From a bacterium (GTDB lineage Bacteria; Desulfobacterota; Deferrisomatia; Deferrisomatales; Deferrisomataceae), in assembly GCA_027021615.1 (NCBI GenBank), contig JALUTY010000123.1, positions 1 through 33,202 of the forward strand: DNA of 33,202 bases, given 5' to 3'. The translations under genes and the position numbers were made by a program. The notes below the pieces were generated by a model. The model was given only the letters and a program-made list of their open reading frames with translations, was not told where the DNA came from and ran no database searches. Below are positions 15,879 through 23,082 of this stretch, piece by piece. The first letter of the stretch is position 1. Every line of letters starts with the position of its first letter.

Positions 15879-16988
15879 ATGACAGAGCCCAACGGGCCTG
15901 GCCCGACAGCCCCTCTCCGGCCTCCCCGGAGGCCCACCCGCCCGGTGCGGGTCGGCCCGGTGACAGTGGGGGGCGGTGCACCCGTGTCGGTGCAGTCCAT
16001 GACCAACACCGACCCCCGGGACGTGGACGCCACCGCGGCCCAGATCGAGCGGCTGAGCACGGCCGGGTGCGAGATCGTCCGGTGCGCCGTGCCCGACCAG
16101 GAGGCGGCCCGGGCCCTGGGGGAGATCCGTCGGCGGGTGCAGGTTCCGCTCATCGCGGACATCCACTTCGATCACCGGCTGGCCCTGGCCGCCCTGGAGG
16201 CCGGGGTGGACGGGCTCCGGCTCAACCCGGGCAACATCGGCGCCCGGTGGAAGGTCGAGGAGGTGGTGCGGGCGGCCCGGGAGCGGGCGGTGCCGATCCG
16301 GATCGGCGTGAACGCGGGCAGCCTGTCCAAGGATCTGTTGGCCCGCCACGGGGGCCCCACCCCCGAGGCCCTGGTGGAGAGCGCGCTGGGGCACGTCCGG
16401 ATCCTGGAGGACCTGGGGTACGGGGAGATCAAGGTGAGCCTCAAGGGCTCCCGGGTGCCCCACACCGTGGCGGCGTATCGGCTTCTGGCCGACCGGTGCG
16501 ACTACCCGTTCCACGTGGGCATTACCGAGGCGGGCACGCCGCTCCGCGGAGCGGTCAAGAGCGGCGCGGGTCTGGGGATCCTGTTCTGGCTGGGCCTCGG
16601 CGACACCGTGCGGGTGAGCCTCACCGGGGACCCGGTGGAGGAGGTGCGGGTCGCCTGGTGGATCCTGGCCGCTTTGGAGCTGCGGCAGCGGGGCATCAAC
16701 CTGATCTCGTGCCCCACCTGCGGCCGCACCCGGGTGGCCCTGGTCCGGCTCGCCACCGAGGTGGAGCGCCGGCTGGCCCACGTGCAGGCCCCCCTCACCG
16801 TGGCCGTGATGGGCTGCGAGGTGAACGGTCCCGGCGAGGCCCGGGAGGCCGACGTGGGGGTGGCCTGCGGCAAGGGGGTGGGGCTGCTGTTCCGCCGGGG
16901 CGAGGTGGTGAGGAAGGTCCCCGAGGCCGAGATCGTGGAAGCCCTCGTGGCCCTGGTAGAGGAGGATGCAGGGCGGCGCGGTGGCTAG
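15879..16988 (+). CDS. ispG: 4-hydroxy-3-methylbut-2-enyl diphosphate synthase IspG (GcpE)
   Basis: 369 residues. Catalyses the penultimate step of the MEP isoprenoid pathway using a [4Fe-4S] cluster. Seen: the TIM-barrel entry VGGGAPVSVQSMTNTDPRDVDAT (30-52), IADIHFDHRLAL, GLRLNPGNIG, GVNAGSL, and the C-terminal cluster domain with C278 and C281 in SCPTCGRT, C313 in MGCEVNGPGE and the ligand region E320. The N-terminal 20 residues are Pro/Arg-rich and variable. ATG at 15879 with GGAGG about 5 bases upstream, overlapping the end region of the cytochrome gene. Confidence 0.96.
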   Translation: MTEPNGPGPTAPLRPPRRPTRPVRVGPVTVGGGAPVSVQSMTNTDPRDVDATAAQIERLSTAGCEIVRCAVPDQEAARALGEIRRRVQVPLIADIHFDHRLALAALEAGVDGLRLNPGNIGARWKVEEVVRAARERAVPIRIGVNAGSLSKDLLARHGGPTPEALVESALGHVRILEDLGYGEIKVSLKGSRVPHTVAAYRLLADRCDYPFHVGITEAGTPLRGAVKSGAGLGILFWLGLGDTVRVSLTGDPVEEVRVAWWILAALELRQRGINLISCPTCGRTRVALVRLATEVERRLAHVQAPLTVAVMGCEVNGPGEAREADVGVACGKGVGLLFRRGEVVRKVPEAEIVEALVALVEEDAGRRGG

Positions 16989-17040
16989 AGGCGGCCAAGT
17001 CTCTTCCGTCCCTGAGGGCTCTTTCGTCCTTCCAGCCCCA

Positions 17041-17082
17041 ACGACGAACGACCAACGACTGACGACCAACAACCGAAGTTAC
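17041..17082. repeat. Heptameric tandem repeat, ACGACNN x4-5, with GAAGTTAC tail
   Basis: ACGAC recurs at 17041, 17048, 17055 and 17062, exactly 7 bases apart, with a degenerate fifth unit (ACAACCG, 17069). CGAAGTTACAC follows (from 17074), and the proS ATG is 14 bases after that. It fills the centre of the 107-base ispG-proS gap. Confidence 0.65.
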
Positions 17083-17095
17083 ACGGAGTGCACCC

Positions 17096-18817
17096 ATGGA
17101 CCGGTATTCGACGTTGTTCTTGCCGACGCTTCGGGAGGACCCGGCCGAGGCCGAGGTGGTGAGCCACCGGCTGATGTTCCGGGCCGGCATGATCCGAAAG
17201 CTGGCGGCCGGCATCTACTCGTACCTTCCCATGGGCCTGCGGGTGCTGAGGAAGGTGGAGCGGATCGTCCGCGAGGAGATGAACCGCGCCGGGGCCCAGG
17301 AGGTGCTGCTGCCCGCGGTGCAGCCGGCCGACCTGTGGAAGGAGTCGGGCCGGTGGAGCTACTACGGGCCGGAGCTCCTGCGGTTCGAGGACCGTAACGG
17401 CCGGGAGTGCTGCCTGGGGCCCACCCACGAGGAGGTGATCACCGACCTGGTGCGGGGACAGATCCAGTCCTACCGCCAGCTCCCGGTGAACCTGTACCAG
17501 ATCCAGACCAAGTTCCGGGACGAGATCCGGCCCCGGTTCGGCGTGATGCGGGCCCGGGAGTTCATCATGAAGGACGCCTACTCCTTCGACGCCGACGACG
17601 CCGGCGCCGAGGAGAGCTACCGGAAGATGTACGAGGCCTACCGCCGCATCTTCGCCCGGTGCGGCCTGGAGTTCGTGGCCGTGGAGGCCGACACCGGCGC
17701 GATCGGCGGAAGCTTCTCCCACGAGTTCATGGTGCTGGCCGACTCCGGCGAGGACTCGGTGGCCGCCTGCCGGGCCTGCGGGTACGGCGCCAACGTGGAG
17801 AAGGCCGAGGTGAGGCCGCCGGAGCGGCCCGGGCCTGGCTCCGAGCCCGGCGCCCTGGAGCTGGTGGAGACCCCCGGGTGCCGCACCATCGACGAGGTGT
17901 GCGCGTTCCTCGGGGTGGAGCCCCGGCACACGATCAAGACCCTGCTGTTCGACACCGACAAGGGCATCGTGGCCGTGTGCGTGCGGGGGGACCACCAGGT
18001 CAACCCGATCAAGGTGAAGAACCTGGTCGACGCGAACACGGCCGAGCTGGCTCCGGAGGAGGAGGTCCAGCGGGTCACGGGCGCGGCCGTGGGGTACGCG
18101 GGGCCGGTGGGGCTGTCGGTGCCGGTGTACCTGGACCACGCCCTCCAGGAGGGGGTTGGGTACGTGGTGGGCGCCAACCGCTCCGACCACCACTACCGCA
18201 ACGCGGTGGCCGGCCGGGACTTTCGGGTGGCCGGCTGGGCCGATCTGCGGGAGATCGAGGAGGGCGACCCCTGCCCCCGGTGCGGCGAGCCGGTCACGGT
18301 GCGCCGGGGCATTGAGGTGGGGCACATCTTCAAGCTGGGCACCAAGTACTCCGAGGCCATGGGCGCCACGTTCCTGGACCGGGAGGGCAGGGAGCGGCCG
18401 TTCGTGATGGGGTGCTACGGCATCGGCGTGGGGCGCACCGTGGCCGCGGCCATCGAGCAGAACCACGACGAGAACGGCATCGTGTGGCCGGTGCCCATCG
18501 CGCCCTGGGAGGTGCTGATCCTGCCGATCCGGCCCAGGGACGAGGCCACCGCCCGGGCGGTGGACGAGATCGCCGCCGGCCTGGAGGAGCGGGGCGTGGA
18601 GGTTCTGGTGGACGACCGGGACGAGCGGCCCGGCGTGCGGTTCAAGGACGCGGACCTGATCGGCGTGCCCCTGCGCATCACCCTGGGGCCCCGCGGCCTC
18701 AAGGAAGGGGTGGCCGAGGTCAAGGAGCGGGCCACGGGCGCCGAGCACCGGGTGCCGCTGGCCGAGGTGGCGGCCTGGGCCGCCGAGTGGGTCGAGGCCC
18801 GGAGGACCCCGGCGTGA
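17096..18817 (+). CDS. proS: Prolyl-tRNA synthetase, bacterial type with editing domain
   Basis: 573 residues, the length of the bacterial form with an inserted Ala-editing domain. Charges tRNA-Pro. Seen: class II motif region around [18 protein letters not shown] (39-56), the proline-site segment [31 protein letters not shown] (motif 2), the INS editing domain (about 225-400), motif 3 [23 protein letters not shown], and an anticodon-binding domain (about 470-565, [15 protein letters not shown]). ATG chosen at 17096 ([14 protein letters not shown], the usual family start). Its stop overlaps the pyrF start by 4 bases. Confidence 0.97.
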   Translation: MDRYSTLFLPTLREDPAEAEVVSHRLMFRAGMIRKLAAGIYSYLPMGLRVLRKVERIVREEMNRAGAQEVLLPAVQPADLWKESGRWSYYGPELLRFEDRNGRECCLGPTHEEVITDLVRGQIQSYRQLPVNLYQIQTKFRDEIRPRFGVMRAREFIMKDAYSFDADDAGAEESYRKMYEAYRRIFARCGLEFVAVEADTGAIGGSFSHEFMVLADSGEDSVAACRACGYGANVEKAEVRPPERPGPGSEPGALELVETPGCRTIDEVCAFLGVEPRHTIKTLLFDTDKGIVAVCVRGDHQVNPIKVKNLVDANTAELAPEEEVQRVTGAAVGYAGPVGLSVPVYLDHALQEGVGYVVGANRSDHHYRNAVAGRDFRVAGWADLREIEEGDPCPRCGEPVTVRRGIEVGHIFKLGTKYSEAMGATFLDREGRERPFVMGCYGIGVGRTVAAAIEQNHDENGIVWPVPIAPWEVLILPIRPRDEATARAVDEIAAGLEERGVEVLVDDRDERPGVRFKDADLIGVPLRITLGPRGLKEGVAEVKERATGAEHRVPLAEVAAWAAEWVEARRTPA

Positions 18818-19542
18818 CCGCCCGGGACCGGATCTGGTTCGCCCTCGACACCCCCACGGCCGACGAGGCCCGGCACTGGGCTCGGCGGCTGCGGGGCGAG
18901 GTGGGCGGCCTCAAGGTGGGGCTGGAGCTGTTCGTGGCGGCCGGCCCCGGGCTGGTGCAGGACCTGGTGGCGGACGGCTGGCCGGTGTTCCTGGACCTCA
19001 AGTTCCACGACATCCCCAACACCATGGCCGGCGCGGCCCGGGCGGCGGGCCGCCTGGGGGTGCGGCTGGTGAACGTGCACGCCTTGGCGGGTCGGGCGGG
19101 GATGGCCCGGGCGGCCGAGGCCGCCCGGGAGGGGGCCCGGGAGGCCGGTGTGCCCGCGCCGCGGGTCCTGGCCGTCACCGTCTTGACCAGCCACGGTCCG
19201 GACGACCTGGAGGCCGCGGGCCTGGAGGGCCCTCCGGAGAAGGCCGTGCTGCGGCTGGCCGGGCTGGCCCGGCTGGCCGGGTGTGACGGGGTGGTGGCCT
19301 CGGCCCAGGAGGCCCCGGCGATCCGGGCGGCGTGGAGCGAGGCGGTCATCGTGACCCCGGGCATCCGACCCGCCGGGGCCCGACGGGGCGACCAGGCCCG
19401 GGTGACCACCCCGGCCGGGGCGATGGCGGCCGGGGCCGATCACATCGTGGTGGGCCGGCCCATCCGGGAGGCGGCCGACCCCGTGGCAGCGGCCCGGGCC
19501 CTGGTGGCCGAGGTGGCCGAGGCCCTGGGGCGGGGGGCATGA
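18814..19542 (+). CDS. pyrF: Orotidine 5'-phosphate decarboxylase
   Basis: 242 residues from GTG at 18814 (overlap GTGA with the proS stop). Last step of UMP synthesis. The active-site signature [12 protein letters not shown] (59-70) supplies D61, K63 and D66. Also [34 protein letters not shown] and the phosphate-binding VTPGIRP ... [10 protein letters not shown]. The length is normal for the short bacterial type. The rlmB-type gene starts within its last codons, giving a proS-pyrF-rlmB run with two 4-base overlaps. Confidence 0.96.
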   Translation: MTARDRIWFALDTPTADEARHWARRLRGEVGGLKVGLELFVAAGPGLVQDLVADGWPVFLDLKFHDIPNTMAGAARAAGRLGVRLVNVHALAGRAGMARAAEAAREGAREAGVPAPRVLAVTVLTSHGPDDLEAAGLEGPPEKAVLRLAGLARLAGCDGVVASAQEAPAIRAAWSEAVIVTPGIRPAGARRGDQARVTTPAGAMAAGADHIVVGRPIREAADPVAAARALVAEVAEALGRGA

Positions 19543-20270
19543 GCGACTGGGTGCTCGGACGGCGGGGGGTGCGCGAGCACCTCGTCCACGCCCCCGACAC
19601 GGCCCGGGCCCTGTGGGTGGCCCGGGGGAGCCGGGTGCCCCGGGACGTGATCGAGGCCGCCGAGGGGCTGGGGCTGCCGGTGCGGCAGTGCGCCCGCCAC
19701 GAGCTCACCGCCCGGGTGGGGTCCGAGCGCCACCAGGGTGTGGCCCTGGAGGTGGGGGGGTGGTCGTACGCCGACCCGGAAGACCTCCTGGCCCGGGTGG
19801 GGCGGGCTCCGGTGCCCCTAGTGGTGGCCCTGGACTGCGTCCAGGACCCCAGGAACCTGGGGGCGGTGCTTCGGGTCGTGGACGGGGTCGGGGCGGCCGG
19901 GGTGGTGATCCCCAAGGACCGGGCGGCCGGCCTGGGGCCGCTGGCGGCGCGGGCCGCGGCCGGTGCAGTGGCCACGGTGCCCGTGGCCCGGGTGGTCAAC
20001 CTGGCCCGCACCCTGGACCGGTTCCGGGACGAGGGGCTCTGGGTGTACGGCGCGGCGGCCGAGGGCGACGACGTGTACTCCGTGGACCTGGACACCCCGG
20101 CGGTGCTGGTGCTGGGGGGGGAGCACGAGGGCATCCGGCCCAACGTACGCCGCCGGTGCGACCGAATGGTGTCGCTGCCCATGGGGGGAAAGGTGAGCTC
20201 CCTCAACGTGGCCGTGGCCTGCGGGGTGTTCTGCTACGAGTTCCTCCGTCGGCGGCGCGGACGGGACTGA
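19539..20270 (+). CDS. rlmB: 23S rRNA 2'-O-methyltransferase RlmB (SpoU/TrmH family)
   Basis: 243 residues. N-terminal substrate-binding domain (1-75) with the GRRGVREHL (7-15) start typical of RlmB, then the SPOUT domain with motif 1 VQDPRNLGAVLR, motif 2 LVLGGEHEGI and motif 3 SLPMGGKVSSLNVAVA, which builds the trefoil SAM pocket. It probably methylates the 2'-OH of a guanosine in 23S rRNA; the exact target within the TrmH family is inferred from the N-terminal domain. The ATG overlaps the pyrF stop by 4 bases. A long inverted repeat begins 88 bases after its stop. Confidence 0.9.
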   Translation: MSDWVLGRRGVREHLVHAPDTARALWVARGSRVPRDVIEAAEGLGLPVRQCARHELTARVGSERHQGVALEVGGWSYADPEDLLARVGRAPVPLVVALDCVQDPRNLGAVLRVVDGVGAAGVVIPKDRAAGLGPLAARAAAGAVATVPVARVVNLARTLDRFRDEGLWVYGAAAEGDDVYSVDLDTPAVLVLGGEHEGIRPNVRRRCDRMVSLPMGGKVSSLNVAVACGVFCYEFLRRRRGRD

Positions 20271-20357
20271 TACCGAGTTGCGTTCGGACAGAGATCCCTC
20301 TTGGGGGGCTGGCTAGAGACTCGTGTAGCGTTTCCGAAATCTCGTGGTTTTCCCAGG

Positions 20358-20481
20358 GGGTGGGGCTGGGGGCCCCTCCTTCGCTGAACGGCCTCGCAGG
20401 GGCCGCCGCGGCCGCTCCCCTGGCGCCGGGCGGCCCGGGCTGCTCGGCCGTCGCGCTTCGTCGGAGCCCCCAGCCCCACCC
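20358..20481. repeat. Long structured element with a 16-bp perfect stem
   Basis: GGGTGGGGCTGGGGGC (20358-20373) is the exact reverse complement of 20466-20481. Inside, smaller inverted segments occur (CGGCC near 20390 with GGCCG near 20401; TTCGCT with a later CGCTTCG), giving a branched fold. It lies between rlmB and the TlpA-like gene and could terminate the proS-pyrF-rlmB transcript or be a REP-like or RNA element. No T-run follows. Confidence 0.6.
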
Positions 20482-20488
20482 ACGCAAT

Positions 20489-20506
20489 CCGCAAGCGTTT
20501 TTGCGG
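20489..20506. other. Small hairpin next to the long stem
   Basis: CCGCAA, loop GCGTTT, TTGCGG: a perfect 6-bp stem lying 7 bases after the long element. Just beyond are two CTAGANN heptads (20516-20529) and a CCGTGAGGTG phrase shared with 10852 and 12745. The rest of the gap up to 20642 resembles the sequence before ruvA and ends in CGGAAGTCAC (20616-20625). Confidence 0.45.
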
Positions 20507-20642
20507 AACGGAACACTAGAGACTAGACCATGCTTCCCGGGCCGTGAGGTGAAGGCGAAGAGGTGTGGTGGTTCCTAGAACGTGTGGGAATCCGGGACGT
20601 TTTCAAGCCTTCTAGCGGAAGTCACATGGAAGCGGAGGTCGA

Positions 20643-21182
20643 GTGGGCGCACGCCGTAGGGTCTGGACCATCGCTCTGGTGCTCGTGGGGGTGGGGCTGT
20701 TCGCCGCAGGGTGCGGGGGCGGGGAGCGGCGGCCCCGCCCCGGCCAGGCCCCGGGGTTTGCGATTTCCACCCTCGACGGAGACACGGTGCGGCTGGCCGA
20801 CTACCCGGGCGCGGTGGTGCTCCTGGACTTCTGGGCCACCTACTGTGCACCGTGCAAACGGGTGCTGCGCCACGAGGTGGAGCTCCAGAAGAGGTACGGG
20901 CCAAAGGGGCTCCAGGTGATCTCGGTGGCCCTGGATCGCGACCCCGAGGCGGTGCGGGCCTACCTCCAGGAGAACCCCGTGAACTTTCCCGTGGCGCTCG
21001 CCAACGCGGAGATCCGAAAGGTCTACGGCGGGGTCGCCACCATCCCTTATATCGTGTTCATCGACCGGACCGGCCGCATCCGCTATCGGAAGATCGGGTT
21101 CGTGCCCGGCGACGAGGCGGAGATCGAGCGGTGGGTGGCCCGGCTGGTGGACGAGGGCACCGCGCCTCTCGTGGGGCCGTGA
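20643..21182 (+). CDS. TlpA/ResA-like thioredoxin-fold lipoprotein
   Basis: 179 residues from a GTG with GGAGG 4 bases upstream. Lipoprotein signal 1-24 with lipobox LFAAGC (C24), so it should be anchored on the periplasmic side. Thioredoxin/AhpC-TSA fold from about residue 36 (APGFAISTLDGDTVRLADYPG) with the redox pair C68-A-P-C71 in DFWATYCAPCKRV and the cis-Pro region VATIPYIVFID. Members reduce periplasmic disulfides, for example in apocytochrome c for heme attachment. That would suit the multiheme cytochromes encoded upstream, though the link is inferred. Confidence 0.9.
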   Translation: MGARRRVWTIALVLVGVGLFAAGCGGGERRPRPGQAPGFAISTLDGDTVRLADYPGAVVLLDFWATYCAPCKRVLRHEVELQKRYGPKGLQVISVALDRDPEAVRAYLQENPVNFPVALANAEIRKVYGGVATIPYIVFIDRTGRIRYRKIGFVPGDEAEIERWVARLVDEGTAPLVGP

Positions 21183-21297
21183 CCGGCGTTTTTCGATGGG
21201 CCGGCGGGCTCGGATCGGAATCTCCGATTTGACCCGACCGGCCGAACAGGCGCAGAACGTCCAGCAGATCCGCAGGTTGGAGAAAGGAGGTGGACAA

Positions 21298-21696
21298 ATG
21301 GGTGATCGGTTGGACCGCGCAGCGCCCTTGGACCCCGGCCCGGCTCGGGAAAAGTCCGGAGCCGCGCCGGCATTCCTCGTTCTCTCCGACGCGATCGGCG
21401 CCGAGCCGGAGCTGGGGCCGATCCTCATGCGCTCGTTCCTGTCCGCCGTGGCCCAGGCCGAGGCGAAGCCCGCACGGATCCTGTTCCTGAACCGGGGCGT
21501 GCACCTCACCACCGAGGGATCGTCGGTGCTGGACGTGCTGTCCGAGATCGAACGGGCCGGGGTGGAGCTGCTGTCCTGCGGGACCTGCTTGAAGTTCTTC
21601 GGCAAGCAGGAGGCCCTCCAGGTGGGCCGGGTCGGCACCATGCACGACACGGTGGAGACCCTGACCGGGCCCTACCGAGTCACCACCGTGACCTGA
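21298..21696 (+). CDS. DsrE-fold protein related to the YedF C-terminal domain
   Basis: 132 residues. ATG at 21298 with a near-perfect SD (AAAGGAGG, 21283-21290); an in-frame start at 21196 is possible but less likely. The chain reads as one DsrE-like domain: FLVLSDAIGAEPELGPILMRSF, RILFLNRGVHLTTEGSSVLD, then LLSCGTCLKFFG (C94, C97) and VGTMHDTVETL. This is the C-terminal half of YedF (selenium-metabolism, sulfurtransferase-like), but the N-terminal TusA/SirA domain usually fused to it is absent here. It may act in sulfur or selenium transfer; no sel genes are adjacent. A strong hairpin lies 48 bases downstream. Confidence 0.8.
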   Translation: MGDRLDRAAPLDPGPAREKSGAAPAFLVLSDAIGAEPELGPILMRSFLSAVAQAEAKPARILFLNRGVHLTTEGSSVLDVLSEIERAGVELLSCGTCLKFFGKQEALQVGRVGTMHDTVETLTGPYRVTTVT

Positions 21697-21743
21697 CCCG
21701 GCATCTCGCGAGCCGCCCGCTGACCCGTTTCACCTCCTGATCA

Positions 21744-21772
21744 TCCGGCGGGGGCCGGAAGCCCCAGCCGGA
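21744..21772. terminator. Strong hairpin between convergent genes
   Basis: TCCGGC and GGGGC pair with GCCCC and GCCGGA around a CGGAA loop, with one internal mismatch (11 bp in total). It lies 48 bases after the YedF-like stop and 105 bases after the stop of the minus-strand EthD gene, so it could end transcripts from both sides. No T-run is present, so intrinsic termination is uncertain. Confidence 0.4.
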
Positions 21773-21877
21773 CGACCGGAGGCCGAAGCCGCTGGGAGCC
21801 CCGCGATTTCCCAAGGTTGCGTGCGCGTCCCTGGCTCCCCCTGTCCCGAGGATTTCCGTGCCCCGGCGCCGGCGGTC

Positions 21878-22693
21878 CTATCCGGCGGGTGTCGGGAGGG
21901 GGGTGGTCATGATCGGCTTGTCCACCACCACGTACTCCTTGGCCACGAACACGGCTGCGGCGGCCGAGTCCACGAACGTGTGGATGTCGGCCGCCAGGAG
22001 CTGAAACGCCTGGGCCACCTCCGGCCCCGTGGCAAGGGCGAGGTCCCGGCGGTCCGCCCATACCTCGGCGTGGCCGATGGTGTGGGGCTCCTGCATCCCC
22101 TCCCGGGCCTCCCGGAGCGGAACGGCGAGGGGGAGGTCGAGGGCGTGCACCTGGATGTAGCGCCGGTAGGGCAGGAACTGCTGGTACTCCCGGGCGAGGG
22201 GGCCGTGGCAGGTGAGCCAGTGGAACCTTGCGGCCTCGTCGGACAGTCCGGGCCGGATGTTTCCCACGTAGTACCCCTTGAGGATGCTCGTACCTTCCCT
22301 GGCCACGATCTCCTCCGGGGGGTTGATCTGGGGGATCTCCATTCCGAACCGCAGAAAGGAGCCGGAGAAATCGACGAAGCGGGCCTCGCTCTTCCGGAGA
22401 TCCCCTGCCGCCCGCTGCCCCTCGGTGGTCCTCAAGGCCTCCTCGAGATCTTCCGCGCTCTTCCACCAGAACTCGGCCACCCCGTCGTACGGTTCTCCGC
22501 CCGTCCCGTAGACCTGGCGGAGCATCTGGGTCACCGGGTCGTCGGGCAGTACCAGGCTTTGAACGTGTCGCCGGAGGCGCAGCGCCGGCGCGTGCCCCGC
22601 AACGAGGGAGGCGTGGTCCTCGAGCCAGAGGGCCCGAAATGCGGCGTCCGACAGGTTGGGTCGTTTGCGGAGAAAGTAGCTCAACCGGATCAT
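21878..22693 (-). CDS. Double EthD-domain protein
   Basis: 271 residues from the ATG at 22693 (AAGGAGG 5 bases upstream); an in-frame start 183 bases earlier is not supported. Two ferredoxin-like alpha+beta barrel repeats of the EthD type are visible: about 1-110 (MIRLSYFLRKRPNLSDAAFR, LWLEDHASLVAGHAP) and about 125-240 (LKGYYVGNIRPGLSDEAARF, WLTCHGPLAREYQQF). The paired pattern R-P-x-LSDEA...W...H is repeated in both halves, so the gene looks like an internal duplication. Such dimeric alpha-beta-barrel proteins often sit in degradation clusters. This one is divergent from the regulator and the acyl-CoA genes, but its reaction is unknown. Confidence 0.82.
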   Translation of the reverse strand: MIRLSYFLRKRPNLSDAAFRALWLEDHASLVAGHAPALRLRRHVQSLVLPDDPVTQMLRQVYGTGGEPYDGVAEFWWKSAEDLEEALRTTEGQRAAGDLRKSEARFVDFSGSFLRFGMEIPQINPPEEIVAREGTSILKGYYVGNIRPGLSDEAARFHWLTCHGPLAREYQQFLPYRRYIQVHALDLPLAVPLREAREGMQEPHTIGHAEVWADRRDLALATGPEVAQAFQLLAADIHTFVDSAAAAVFVAKEYVVVDKPIMTTPLPTPAG

Positions 22694-23082
22694 AGTCCCT
22701 CCTTCTCGCTGGGGTGGGGGGCCCCTTGCAGCCATCGAGGGGCCTGGAGCGGCGCCCCCCGGGGGGCCTACCCGGACCAATCTACCGAACCGGGAGGGAT
22801 TTGCACTGTCCGAACGGACGGTTGTGCTCTCCTGTCGCTCAGGACGGCCGGCGAAACGGACAGAACGGGCCCCCACTCACGCCGAGCACGAGCTCGGCGC
22901 GGTCCCCCGGAGCCCCCCCTGGCCCGGGCGATGAAACAGCGGATCTCTCCGGCGGAGCAAAGGCCATTCCGCCTCCACTTGACAAGCCGAGGGAATCGGG
23001 GGTTAGCTGATAAAAAACACCGTTGGGGGCAAAAGGGGGCCGACGGCCCCGTGAGACCGCTCTCCCCCCGGGATACGCCGCA
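22694..23082. promoter_or_regulatory. Divergent regulatory gap between the EthD gene and the LuxR regulator
   Basis: This 389-base gap holds no convincing gene. It contains a perfect 14-base palindrome (GCCCCCCGGGGGGC, 22754-22767), a dyad GTCCG-AA-CGGAC (22808-22819) that could be an operator, and a candidate promoter for the regulator: TTGACA (22979-22984), then TTAGCT after an 18-base spacer, next to an AT-rich GATAAAAA stretch. Confidence 0.4.

Noticed and set aside
18412-19542. Longer start for pyrF at 18412
   Set aside because: The extra 134 codons are an out-of-frame reading of proS. The GTG at 18814 overlaps the proS stop and begins the normal pyrF N-terminus.
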